From positions 18,856,070-18,920,069 of the forward strand of contig CM035151.1 in assembly GCA_020205615.1 (NCBI GenBank): DNA of 64,000 nucleotides. Reading direction: 5' to 3'. Under the pieces are notes generated by a model. It was not told where the DNA came from. It was given only the letters and a program-made list of their open reading frames with translations, and ran no database searches. Below, piece after piece: positions 35,470 to 47,109 of the stretch (within the stretch, counting starts at the first letter, position 1; each line of letters starts with the position of its first letter). The translations under genes were made by a program, and so were the position numbers. This DNA is from Panax quinquefolius (lineage: Eukaryota; Streptophyta; Magnoliopsida; Apiales; Araliaceae).

Positions 35470-36240
35470 TGGCGAGATCGAAAATGATATCCGAGAATGT
35501 TGAGAATAAGCAATGGAGCACAAAGCGATCGTTGATTCACCACATATCAATAATCGGGATAATGTGCATCGTGAAGGCGATAATCCTCATGCAAAACAAC
35601 AACACCGACCAAATGATGAATGATCAAATGTTCAGAGGCTTTTTAATTCATGCAACAGCAATGTAGAGGCGAGCGACTCGCCCAAAGCGTGGGGTGGAAA
35701 CACGGAAAACTCTCGTGCCAGTCACCGCTAAACAGATTCAAGGAGCTGGGACCACGGGAGTTTAAGGAGAGCAAAACCACTTGGCGGAAGCATGGATAAA
35801 GCAGACACTAAGATATTTGATGTCTTGGGATGCTTCAGGAGCAAAAGGTTCCCTTTTCACGCCTTTTATGTCATGTGAGAGAGGCGACATTGGTGGGAAT
35901 CGAGAAACGTACTCAACTCTTTGTCTTGATCAAGATATCTTGGGAGAAGTTCCAAGAGTCGTTTCAATGACAAATACTTTCCGAAAATATTCGCCCACAT
36001 GAAGGAGGTGGAGTTTATCAAGTTGGAACAAAACAATATGGCCAGGTGTCGCAATACGACGCAAAAAATTTGCGGAGTTATCACGGCCATTCGCCCCACT
36101 GGTGGATAATAAAAAGAGAATGGCGCGAATGTTTTTAAGAGGTTTGAAGTCGAGATACGTCAACATCTTATTTCTCATAAACCTGTGTTTGTATTCGAGA
36201 TGTTGTAAATAGGGCTCGATTAGTGGAGCGCGATAACGAG
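35470..36240 (+). pseudogene. Element C gag
   Basis: Fragments in several frames correspond to gag of element A: SWDASGAKGSLFTPFM (A has a CLGMHEKQKVPFATFMF segment), KFAELSRPFAPLVDN and MARMFLRGLKSRYVNILFL. At least four frame changes and several stops occur. Confidence 0.78.
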
Positions 36241-36351
36241 TCAACGCTTAACTAAAAAGAGAGCAAAAGCAAAATTATAATACCAATGAGAGTAGTTATC
36301 AAGCGGTGACAACAAGCGTGGAGGAATCAACAAGCCGGATATGGTAACCAC

Positions 36352-36729
36352 TTGGTGGTAATCGGGGCCAAAATAATAAGAATGGACATTTCAAGAAAAG
36401 AAGATTCAACAATGATGGAAAGATGTCAAGACCAAAGACCGTTGTTAAGGAAGGAGAAAGACCACCCATCATATGCTTCAAAATGCGGAGGAGAGGGACA
36501 CATCAGCCCAAAGCGCATCATGCCAGTCAAAGCATGTTATAATTGTGGAAGAAAAGGTCACTTAGCTCGATTTTGTCATTTCATCAAGACAAATTCAGCT
36601 AGGATGGAGGCACCAAAGGTCGTCCCGAAGAAAAGTCAAAACCCAGAAAGTCAAGGGAGAAGCGTTTGTTGTGACCTCCCGAGAGAGCAAGGAACCCGAA
36701 TGAGTCATCATCGGGTAAGCTTATCATAA
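36352..36729 (+). pseudogene. Element C gag C-terminus with zinc knuckles
   Basis: One intact CCHC knuckle is visible, CYNCGRKGHLARFC. The first knuckle (KCGGEGHIS...) is put out of frame by one extra A in TTCAAAATGC. The frame runs toward the protease but ends before it. Confidence 0.82.
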
Positions 36730-37170
36730 ACTCTAATGAAGTCTATACTTTATTTGATCTGGGTTCTACCCATTCTTTTATTTCTCCTACTTGCGCTCAT
36801 CGATTAAATTTGACTCGGAGAAATTAGACTTTGACTTATCTGTGGAAACTTCGTTGGGAGAAACTTTCATTACATCCACTGTTTATAAGTCTTGTTTGGT
36901 TTAAATCGATACCCTCACATTACCTGTCAATCTTATTTCATTAAAAATACTTGCATTTGACGTGATTCTAGGGACTGATTGGTTAACTACTTATCATGCA
37001 AAAATTGATTGTTTTCGTAAGGTTGTTAGCTTTCATATTCCTAACCAACCTATTATGCGAATTCAAGCGACAAAACCATTAAAATCAATCACGGTCATCT
37101 CAAGCCATAAAGCTATTCGTTTATTGAAAAACGGATGTCAAGCTTTCTTAGCTCATGTCACGATTTAAAC
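36730..37170 (+). pseudogene. Element C protease (DTG changed to DLG)
   Basis: Translation shows NSNEVYTLFDLGSTHSFIS, with Leu in the middle of the catalytic DTG triplet, then a frameshift, then VILGTDWLTTYHAKIDCFRK. Not functional. Confidence 0.82.
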
Positions 37171-37900
37171 AAAAATACGCCGGTTTTGAACGATATTTCT
37201 ATTGTTAATAAATTTCTGACGTATTCCCGAAGAACTTTCCGGCCTACCCCAGAGCGTGAAATTGAATTTTGTATCGACCTTGAACCCCAGACAAAACCTA
37301 TTTCAAAGCCCCCCATATCGAATGGCTCTATTGAACTTCGTGAGTTAAAGACCCAACCGCAGGAATTGTTAGACATTGGCTTTATTCGCCCTAGTACTTC
37401 TCCTTGGGGTGCCCTGTTTCTATTCGTGAAGAAGAAAGATGGGAGTATGCGACTTTGTATTGATTATCTGGAGTTGAATCATGTCACCATCAAAATAGGT
37501 ATCCATTGCCACGCATTATAGATGACTGTTTGACCAATTGCAAGGAGCCAAATTCTTTTCAAAGATTGATCTTCGTTAGGATATCACCAATTGAAGATTA
37601 GAACCACGACATTCCAAAGACTTTCGAGAACTAAGACGGGCATTATGAATTCCTAGTCATGTCCTTTGGATTGACTAATGCTCCTACCGCCTTCATGGAT
37701 ATGATGAACCGAGTATTCAAGGAATATTTGGATCACTTTGTGGTCGTCTTTATTGATGACATCCTTATTTATTCCAAAAGCCGTGAAGATCATGAAAGCA
37801 ACACTTGAGGTCGACACTCCAAAAGCTTCGTGAATATAAGCTTTATGCCAAGTTGAAGAAATGTGAGTTCGGCTTGAAGAAGTAGCATTCCTTGGGCACG
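37171..37900 (+). pseudogene. Element C reverse transcriptase
   Basis: Frame fragments with [53 protein letters not shown], then in another frame [20 protein letters not shown] and the active-site motif [15 protein letters not shown]. The active site is preserved, but frames break at least four times. Confidence 0.85.
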
Positions 37901-38029
37901 TGGTATCAAGTCATGGAATATCCATTGACCCAAAGAAAGATTGAAGCTATTCAAAGTCGGGAACAACCTAAATCGTTGATCAAGACGTAGCTTTCTCGGT
38001 TTAATTTGGTTATTATCGGAGATTCGTGG

Positions 38030-38600
38030 AAGGATTTTCTCGAATCGCTACTCCATCGACAAATTGACTCGGAAAGATACAAAGTTCGGTTGGAGCGAAG
38101 AATATGAGAAGAGTTTTCAAGAACTCAAGAGGAGACTTATTTCAAAGACTGCTCGACAATACCATCCGGCTCGGAGGATTTGTCATCTGATGATGCTTGA
38201 GGGAAAAAGGGTGGGATGTGTTCTTATGCAACATGGAAAAGTTATAGCCTTTATGCCTCGCGACAACTCAAAGAATATGAGAGGAATTATCCTACTCATG
38301 ATCTAGAGTTGGCAAACTCATATCTTTGCACTTAAAATTTGGAGGCATTACTTGTATGGGGAGAAAGTGGAGATCTTTACGGATCATAAAAGCCTCAAAT
38401 ATTTCTTCACTCAAAAGAAACTCAACACACGACAACGACGTTGGCTTGAACTATTGAAAGATTATGATCATACCATCCAATACCATCCCGGAAAAGCGAA
38501 CGTGGTAGGCGACGCATTGAGTAGAAGATCATATGCAACGAAAGTGCGATATTGTCGTAAAGGCCCATTTTGTGTGACTTGCAAAGGATGGAGATAGAGT
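38030..38600 (+). pseudogene. Element C RNase H
   Basis: KFGWSEEYEKSFQELKRRL and GCVLMQHGKVIAF, then [39 protein letters not shown] and DALSRRSYA. The catalytic YSDASG segment is destroyed by indels (about 38,150-38,210). Confidence 0.83.
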
Positions 38601-38699
38601 TAAAGACTCAGGGACGCATGTGATGATAGCAAGTATCTGAGTAGAACCGACTTTTAATCGATAAAGTTAAAGTTGCTCAAGCTACTGACAGGAGGCGTG

Positions 38700-39565
38700 A
38701 TGCGTATGAGGAAGAAAGTAAGAAAGGTCTTTATCGCGGGAAGCAAGAATCGATGAAGAAGGAATACTGAGTCAACTCTGCACTTTGTGTTCCTAACGAC
38801 CACGATTTAAAGTATAATATCATGATGGAGGCGCACAACACACCATTTGCAATCCATCTCAGGAGTACCAAAATGTATCATGATATTCGGCCATACATTT
38901 TGGTGGAGCAATATGAAGAGAGAGATAATATTTGTTTATCTCAAGGTGTCTAACTTGTCAACGAGTTAAAGCGGAGCATCAAGTACCAAAAGGTCCATCA
39001 GAACCACTTGAAATTCCGAATGGAAGTGGGAGCACATTACCATGGATTTCGTTCACGGTCTTCCTAAGGTTTCTCAAGGCATAGATGCGATTTGGGTCAT
39101 TGTTGATAGATTGACCAAGTCTACTCATTTCTTACCGACACGAGAAACTTATACACTTGAACGTCTTGCTCAGTATGTACATAAACGAGATTGTAAGATC
39201 GCATGGTATGCCAAAGATCCATAGTTTCCGATCGAGACCCAAGATTCACTTCACGATTTTGGGTTAGTTTGCAAAAAGCTATGGGCACAGACTTTACGAT
39301 TTAGTTTCTCGGATATCATCCTCGCATTGACATCCAGACGGTGGAGAGGACTATTCAAACTCTTGAAGATCTATTAAGACTCTGTGTCCTTGATTTCAAG
39401 GAAGTTGGGACAAGTTCTTACCATTGGTGGAGTTTTCCTACAACAACAGCTTATCAAGCAAGTATTGGCATGGCTCCATTCAAGCTGTTGTATGGAAGAA
39501 AGTGTCATTCTCCAAAGATCTTTGGGATGAGGTGGGTGAAGCAATGTTGTTGGGACCGGAGTTGA
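38700..39565 (+). pseudogene. Element C integrase core
   Basis: Contains [20 protein letters not shown] with the first catalytic Asp, [11 protein letters not shown] with the second (about 39,225-39,250), ERTIQTLEDLLRLCVLDFKE with the Glu, and ASIGMAPFKLLYGRKCHSP. The triad residues are kept, unlike element A, but at least three frameshifts separate them. Confidence 0.85.
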
Positions 39566-39575
39566 AAATGTACGT

Positions 39576-39845
39576 ATGATTACGGAAAAGATTCAAACGA
39601 TCCGACAACGTATAAAAACCTCACAAAATAGACAAAAGAGTTATGCTAATCTTCATCGAAAGGACGTGGAATTCGATATAGGAGATCATGTGTTGTTAAG
39701 AGTTGTTCCATGGAAAGGAGTTACAAGATTTGGAAAGAGAGGAAAACTCAATCCTCGATTCATCGGTCCATTTTTAATCCTCGATCGAGTAGGAAGCGTG
39801 GCCTATAGACTCGCTTTTCCGCTTAAGTATGTCTCGTGTTCATAA
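39576..39845 (+). pseudogene. Element C integrase C-terminus (GPY/F module)
   Basis: MITEKIQTIRQRIKTSQNRQ and NLHRKDVEFDIGDHVLLRVV, then GKRGKLNPRFIGPFLILDRV. The next frame carries the ending (SRVHNVFHIS-type). Confidence 0.85.
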
Positions 39846-39849
39846 CGTT

Positions 39850-40075
39850 TTTCACATATCTATGTTACGTAAATATGTGAAAGACCCGAACCACATTATT
39901 GAGTTAGAAATGACGAAATAGCGGAAGATTTGACGTATAAAGAGGTTCTGTTCAAATCTTGGATAAGAAGGAACATATTCTACGCCTCAAGGTTATACCT
40001 CAAGTCAAAGTTTTGTGGAGGAACCACGATGTTGAGGAAATGACTTGGGAGTTAGAATCGAAATGAAATCAAGGT
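39850..40075 (+). pseudogene. Element C chromodomain
   Basis: PQVKVLWRNHDVEEMTWELE, the chromodomain tail; the Trp that is a stop in element A is intact here. It is terminated by an early TGA in the following SK* context. Confidence 0.75.
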
Positions 40076-40131
40076 ATCCTTACCTCTTCGACATACCAGT
40101 ACGTACCCTAATTTCGAGGGCGAAATTTCAT

Positions 40132-40144
40132 AAGAAAGGAAGGT
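40132..40144 (+). other. Element C polypurine tract
   Basis: AAGAAAGGAAGGT directly before TGTAAGACCCC of the 3' LTR, after GAGGGCGAAATTTCATAAG. Confidence 0.87.
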
Positions 40145-42686
40145 TGTAAGACCCCAACTTTTATAAATAAAGATGAATTTTTCTATAAATATTATTTTTG
40201 AATATTATGGAATAAATTTGATATAATGTTATAGTTGTGGGTAATATTTATAAATTTTGCAAAGTAAGCAAGTTGTTATAAAATATTCGTTTGGTCTGGG
40301 AATATTCTTTTTATCGGGGAATATTCGCATACGACTACTCAATCATTGGTGGACCCATTGGCGGAAGTATTATCGTAGTTAGAAAAGCGACAAAATTATC
40401 TTTCTATAAAAATAACGGCAGAGGTGTTACCATTAAACCGTTGAACTACCCGGTAGTAAAAAAAGTACGATGAATCTGGTAGTCAGTATAAGAAGACGCG
40501 ATATTGATTATTGATGCTTACGTGAGAAGTCACTCACCTACGCTTTCAATTATTCTTACGAAAGAATTCTTTGCATCATATCTCTTATATTATTGATTAT
40601 TGTCACAAGATCATCAGTATAATATGTTATAGTATTAAATCAATAATTGAGACGACAAGTTATAAATGATTAATAATTGTTAAAAGATTAAATATGTGTT
40701 GATTAAAATAAAATGATTTGTGGTAATATTTATTCAATCCTTGATGTATATAAAGAGTCATTATGAGACGTTTGTTGTAAGTTTGATTATTTTATGGGGG
40801 CCATATGTCATCATCTAAGAGTCTTTTAAATCAATAAGTAATTACCTTCGTCAATAGTAATTACCTTTGTGAATAGTAATTACCTTCGTCAATAGTAATT
40901 ACCTTTACCAGACGTCAAACCACTTGTCGTTTCATATTACAAGCGTCGAACCACTTGTCGTTTCACATTACAGGCGTCGAACCACTTGTCGTTTCACATT
41001 ACAGGCGTCAAACCACTTTTCTTTTCACATCAATAGTCGTCAAGCCACTTGCCTTTTCACATGGCGGTCTTTAAGCTAGAAATCTTCTATAAATAGAGGC
41101 CTAGTGCTTCATTATTTTTCACTTAATTCATTCAAGCTATAGAGAGAAAAAGTATAGAGAGAATAAAAGAGAAAGAAGAAGAGTATTTTGTTACTACACT
41201 ATGCAAAGATTCAATCTCCTACCAAAAGTAAGGGGTATTATTCTTTCTTATTCATGAAGAGAACTGTTGTTATTCCATTGCTTATTATTCTATTGGAATA
41301 ACCTTTATACGTGGTTTACCCTATACTTGGTGACATTCTTCTATTATTCTGTTGGAACATCACATGCGTGTGTTTTACAGGACACGGTTAAAATCTTTTT
41401 ATTATTATTCATTGGAACATCACATGCGTGTTTTTACACGGACCGGTTCCATCTTTATTATTATTCTGTTGGAACATCACATCTCATGTGTTTTACGCGG
41501 ACTGGTTCCATTCTTTTTATTATTCGTTGGAATATCACGCTCATGCATTTTTTGTGGGACTGGTTCCAGATTATTTATTATTCATTGGAATAACCTCGCT
41601 TTTGCGGCCTATCGCATGCATGGTGATTTCTTTTGTTATTCCATTCTTTATTATACCTAGTTGGTTAAAACTTTGACTTCTATACTCCATGAAATTAGTG
41701 GAATATCCTTGATATTTGCGTTTCATCCAAAGATCCTTTCATGGAAATATTCTTCTCAAAGATTCTTGAATTTTACTCTACAAAGCAAAGATCATGTTGA
41801 CGATTTGGATGTTATTGGTTCCTAGATAAATTAATTCTTGAACTTGTTTTATTGAATATCATTGTCATCATCCTCATGTTTATATTATGTTGAAAGTCAT
41901 CTCGTGGGTTCGTAGTGCATAGATGGACTTGGTATGATTATGACCGAGAGACTATTCGATTGTAATCATGACCGTAATGTTACAAATGATGTGATAAAAA
42001 TCCTCGATGGTCCGTAGTGCATTGATGGATGAGTTGTTGGCATGATCATGACCATTAATGAATACACAAATATTCTTCGCACGTATTGCATGAATAATTG
42101 TGGTCGTGATACTAAAGAATATCCTCGCAGTAGTAGTGCGGGGGTGATTCGATGATGTGGAATATTTATTAAAGTCGAGTCTCACTATAATGATGAAAAA
42201 CCTTTTAAAATCATAAAAGATAGTAGATTTTATTTTCTACTTGACTCTTTTAATGGATTCTTTTGGTTCATTGTAGTTAAACTTGATGTTCATTATATTT
42301 TATCGGTTTAACAATCGTCAGAGGCTAATGATAATTTATTCTCGCATTATTTTAGTCATAATATTTCATCTTGAGCTAGTTGAGCTCACCCTTTCTTTCT
42401 TTATTCTCTTGTGAAATGAGAATATCATTTGGGACGAGTCGGGAAGCGGAGTAATGGTCCGAGGATAGCATTAGTAGTCCTCACTATTCGTGAAATAGTG
42501 TGATAATAATTGTAATGAGGACTCCTTTTGAGTTTGTATGATCTCTAGTAGACAATATTGTATTCAAACTCACAGGTTTTTGTCGTATTGTATACGCACA
42601 ATTATATTAGTAAGTTGTATTTAAATTACGTACCATGTATCGATTACCCAAGATGGGTGATGTATACCTAATTTTGGGGCGCCACA
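40145..42686 (+). repeat. Element C 3' LTR
   Basis: Mate of 32747-35297, with the same internal arrays (about 40,835-41,065 and 41,348-41,590) and TATA box (41087-41096). Differences from the mate are concentrated in short spots that usually contain CG in one copy, often with 1-5 nt indels (for example 40,300-40,345, 40,540-40,570 and 41,930-42,130). Confidence 0.92.
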
Positions 42687-45486
42687 AAACACCCTTCCAA
42701 GTTAAATTCACCTCACCCTCAACATCTATAGACCACCATTCTATTCCCTCGCTTATCCCCTTCGACCCAAATTTACACTTTTATTAATTCGAAAGGAATT
42801 GTGAAGCAAAGGGTGAGCACAACTAGCTTCAAGAAAGAATATCATGACTAAAGATAAATAAATTATCAATAGCCTTCAACGAAGAATAAATCGAGATTTA
42901 GAACATATGGTAGATGATAAAACTTTTCAACCATAGTCAGTAATGAACGAAAGCAATCCATTAAAAGAGTTAAATAGACCATAAAATCTATTATCTTCTC
43001 CATGTTAAAGTCCATCAACAATGTTTTATCCCCGTAACATTAATCAACAATTTTCACCCACAATCACGCAGTATAACTCATAATCGTAATTGTAGTTCTA
43101 AATTCCTTTCCTCATCAAGGACAAAGTTAATTTTCATCACCTGAAACATCAAAGATCATGGTTATACCAAATCACAGTTCATGTTCATAATCCTACTAAT
43201 AAATTCATCTTTGCACTACGGGCCAAAGATATTCATCAACAAGTCATCTTTGCACTACAGGCCAAAGATATTCATCAACAAGTCATCTTTGCACTACAAG
43301 CCAAAGATATTCATCAACAAGTCATCTTTACACTACAGGCCAAAGATATTCATCATCAAGTCATCTTTGCACTACATGCCAAAGATATTCAACAACAGGT
43401 CATCTTTGCATTACGAGCCAAAGATATTCATCAAAAATCATTCATCTTTGCACTACAGGCCAAAGATATTCAGTTATATCACTGAGGATGATGCAAAATA
43501 TTTTAAAGGAAACGAATCCAGTGAAACAAAAGAACAAATATTAAGGATTCGTACTTTAAACAACCCAAGTTCAAAAATACTTCATAAATAACCAGAGTGG
43601 AGTAAAATTCAAGAATGAAAACCAAAACATAGATCCAATCAAAGATAGGAATCATAACAGACAATCTTGGATACAGAGAAGAAAACTTAATTTTTCTGTG
43701 AATAATGTCGTATTTGTGAATAGTGTCGTATACGTGAATAGTAACTCCGACACCAAAAGATAGAAATTTTACAAAAAACATCATCATGCTTCGTGAATAG
43801 TACTCGTGAATAGTAACTCATGAATAATAACCCCGACATGAAAAAGTTCTAAATTTGATAAAAATTTCCAACCAACATTCTGGCATAATGATATTGAAGA
43901 AATAATATCATTTTAGAAGAAAATAACCTCCCTTACCTCAGAAAGAATAGTATTTCTAACTGGAATACTAGATATAGTGCTAAAAGAACTTGCACCGTAT
44001 AGCAATACTCTAAGTACTAAAATACTCACAAAAATACGCTCGATATTATAGAGAGAAAAAGAGAGAGAAATCTGTAGTTTCTGGTGTGATTTTTAATTCT
44101 AACCTAAGCACCCTATTTATAGGAAAATGCTTAGAACACCAAAAGCGTAAAATTTAATAAATATATATATATATATATATTAAATTCCTACGCATTACAC
44201 TTGACTTCTGAATTTCAAAGATCTAACAACACATGGGCCAACAATAAAAACGCTTTTTCTAACAAAAATATTTAAAACTTCCAAAAATGATAATCAATTA
44301 ATCCGGAACTTCAATAATTCATAATAAATAGCCCTTTTATCGAGAAAATTCTAATCTCGCAACTTTTATAGAAAATTCAATTCTCTACAACTTTGCGAAG
44401 AAAGTTTTTACAAATTCCAAAAATGTAAATTGACAAGAAATCCATAAGCCAAGCGATTTTACTGTGCTATAATCAAATTTCGATTCAAGAAATGGGCTCT
44501 GGACATGTTTAACATGTTTTAAACAACTTTTGCAACAAAAATACTCTTCCTCCTCATATACTCATATATCCCACATTCATTGTAAAAATATCATCATTAT
44601 TATATTATAATAATATAATAAAATATTATTTTATCGGAAAAGATAAAATATCGATTTTCAAACAAATCGTCACTTTAAAAAATTTTCTCCATCTATATCC
44701 ACATAAAATGAATATTTTCCTTATCATATAAATCAATAATTAATTATTCACAAATAATATTATAGAATCACAATAATGACAACAAAAGTTCTTCGGAAAG
44801 AGGGGCTTTCCAATAAGGATCTCTCTCATCGGTAGCGTAAATTAGGTGACCAACCCTCTCTTTAGACAAAACTTTCTAGACATTGCCTAATAATGTTATC
44901 TAATAATATTATTCGGATAATATGAATTATTGCTTCGATAATGGAAAATAATCGTGTAGTGACAATTATTGAAACAACAAGAATATAAAATATCAACGCA
45001 AAGAATTATTGAATCAATAAAATAAAATCTTCGAATAAGTAATTCTCGTAATAATTATTGAGTAGTGCCTTTCACGTAAGAGTCAATAATTCAAAAATAT
45101 CATGGTAATACCGCACAAGTGCTACTCTTGTGCAACAACGCATATTACTTTACTTTACCCACCGGGGATTCCAATAAAGGTTAATTGTGAACGATTACGT
45201 CGTTATTTATAAAACTTTAATTTGTCATTTTCTTCATCCGACATTTATTCTCATTATGGGGCCCACAAAGGTCGCGCCGTCAGTATGAATATTCTATTGC
45301 GGAAGAATATTTCACGACCAAACGAATATTCCCCGACAAAAATGAGTATTTTCTAACCACTTGCTTATTTTGAAAAAAAAACATATATCACCCTTAACTT
45401 TAACTTTTTATCAATTTAACCATTTACTGAATAGTAATTATAAGAAAAATTGAATACTTTTATTTCATAAAATTCGGGGTCTTATA
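42687..45486 (-). repeat. Element B left LTR, second part
   Basis: Resumes with AAACACCCTTCCAAG after element C and ends GGGGTCTTATA before the purine tract. It carries a 39-bp tandem array (43,200-43,475) and a TATA box at 44113-44122 (minus). Confidence 0.9.
43200..43475 (-). repeat. 39-bp tandem array in element B left LTR (7 units)
   Basis: Seven head-to-tail units of the type TCATCTTTGCACTACAGGCC + AAAGATATTCATCAACAAG. Because 39 is a multiple of three, an open frame runs through it, giving a repeating SSLHYRPKIFINK peptide on the plus strand. That is antisense to the element and is not a gene. Confidence 0.9.
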
Positions 45487-46604
45487 ATCTCCCCTCCTTA
45501 TGAAATTTCATCCCCGAAATTTACGTACCTGGTATTTCGAAGAGTTGAGAATACCTTGTTTTCATTTCGGATCCTATCTCTTCGGTCATCATGATTTCTC
45601 CATTGCTCATCTACCGTGATAACTTCATTTGGGTTCCTCATTTGTTGGGAAGTCATGACAACCACTATCCCTCGAACTACTCGACTTTGACTTGTCTGGG
45701 GTAGCATTTGGCGTCATCACTACCGTTGGAATATACTTTTCTATAGGGCATATTCCTCCCACAACTGCCTCGTCGTACTCCTGATTCATGATCTGAATCA
45801 TCAATCTTCGATCCATATCGAATTCAGTGTTGACCGCTTTCGCATGTGGTAATTCAAACTCGATGTTGGGTTCTCCCAATTGCTTTCCAAAAAGAGAAAT
45901 TCATATCATCTATTTTAGCCTTCTTAGATCAGACATCTCTTTCCACAATATCCACGTGTCGTGCGACTTTTGCCCATGCATCACTTATTCTCACTCGTTC
46001 AGCTTTTTTTCTTCTTTCATTTCGATTCCATCTTTATCATCTTATACTCGCCAAAGAATGCTTACATTCAAGCATCACATATCGGGTAACACAAGCTTGA
46101 ATTGTTGCATCCTTTTGTTCCACGACCGCCTCCGTTCTTCAACCCGCCTCTTCTAACTCATGAATACGATTTTAAAATTCTACATTTTGATCATATAATA
46201 CCTCTAATAAACTCTCCTCGGTACTCTTCTTCTTCCTCTTCAAATTTCACTCTCAATCTGCTACCTCTCATGACTATCTCTGCACAACTATCAATTCTTC
46301 ACTCACCACATGGATATCTCTAATTCCTTCTTCATCTGACATCACATTATCATGGTTAGTGATTAGAGGTATCCCCACAGTCTCATTCACTCCATTGTTA
46401 GCATTCTCAGCTGTCATTCTCAAATACTGCCATAAAACAAGGGATAATTAAGCAAATTAACATATCACATAATATCCGTATATTATGACCGACCAACAAT
46501 TAAGCTTAGGCAGGACACACTAGCGAAGGATTTACTCATCTCTCACCTCCTAATTCTAATCCTGATCTCCGCCAAAGATCATATCCCTAAGCTCTGATAC
46601 CAAA
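45487..46604 (-). pseudogene. Element B internal remnant (gag start and protease edge joined to chromodomain)
   Basis: All that is left between the LTRs. A gag-like start at 46,417 (MTAENANNGVNETVGIPLI, close to that of element A) is followed by broken frames. Around 45,600-45,700 the minus strand reads [13 protein letters not shown], matching the sequence just upstream of the element A protease ([13 protein letters not shown]), and then passes straight into RNH plus, in another frame, IGSEMKTRYSQLFEIPGT, the chromodomain tail. Everything from the protease to the integrase is missing. The purine tract is at 45,487-45,500. Confidence 0.8.
46591..46602 (-). other. Element B primer-binding site
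   Basis: TGGTATCAGAGC on the minus strand, 2 nt inside the right LTR. Confidence 0.92.
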
Positions 46605-47109
46605 TGTAACAACCCCAAAATAGGTCCATTCCATCCAACCCATTCTGAGTTGCCAAATACATGGTACGGAAAATAACTACAACTTTATTACAACAATTGT
46701 CATGCAAAATACAACAACACATATGCTTTGAGTTTGGATACTTAATATATACCAATCAGAAGACGTCACAATGACACCTTTACATAAAGGTATAGTCAAA
46801 ACCTGCTTTTAGAAATTAGAATCTTTGTGAAGTGCTCAAGGAAACCTTCGTATACGGGAGGCCATGCTTACAGGTTATGGTAGATATCATATGGCTACGT
46901 AATTATCCTGGTTGATTCCAATAGACCCCAAAGAAAACGAAAATTACTATCATATTTTTCCCAATGATGAGTCTTCTCTTGATATATCATTATCTCCACT
47001 CTCTCTAATTGGCAATTAAACTCCAAACAAACACCAAGATTATAAAGATAGTGCTTGTAAATATACTCAGCAAGTGGATGAGCACAACCCTGTCTTATGA
47101 TGATCAAAT
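46605..47109 (-). repeat. Element B right LTR, first part
   Basis: Colinear with 32,200-32,700. After TTATGATGA the next five bases (CACGA in the left LTR) are replaced by TCAAAT before element D begins. Confidence 0.88.

Larger units (their letters stand above)
32747..42686 (+). mobile_element. Element C: complete but heavily degraded Ty3/gypsy chromovirus
   Basis: LTRs 32747-35297 and 40145-42686 (about 2.55 kb, TGTAAGACCCC ... GGGGCGYCAYA), a primer-binding site at 35300-35311, a purine tract at 40132-40144, and 4.85 kb of internal DNA with the chromovirus domain order. Its proteins are close to those of element A (for example [16 protein letters not shown] and KGVTRFGKRGKLNPRFIGPF), but its LTRs are different. 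It interrupts the left LTR of B; flanks are AAAAC before and AAAC after, a 5-bp duplication minus one A. Frames break every 100-250 bp through small indels. Confidence 0.93.

Noticed and set aside
43200..43475. CRISPR-like array (regular 39-bp repeats)
   Set aside because: Units abut each other with no unique spacers, lie inside both LTRs of a plant retrotransposon and are plainly tandem duplications.
45827..46323. Plus-strand open frames (84-109 codons) in the element B internal region
   Set aside because: They are antisense to the gag remnant and have no recognisable motif.
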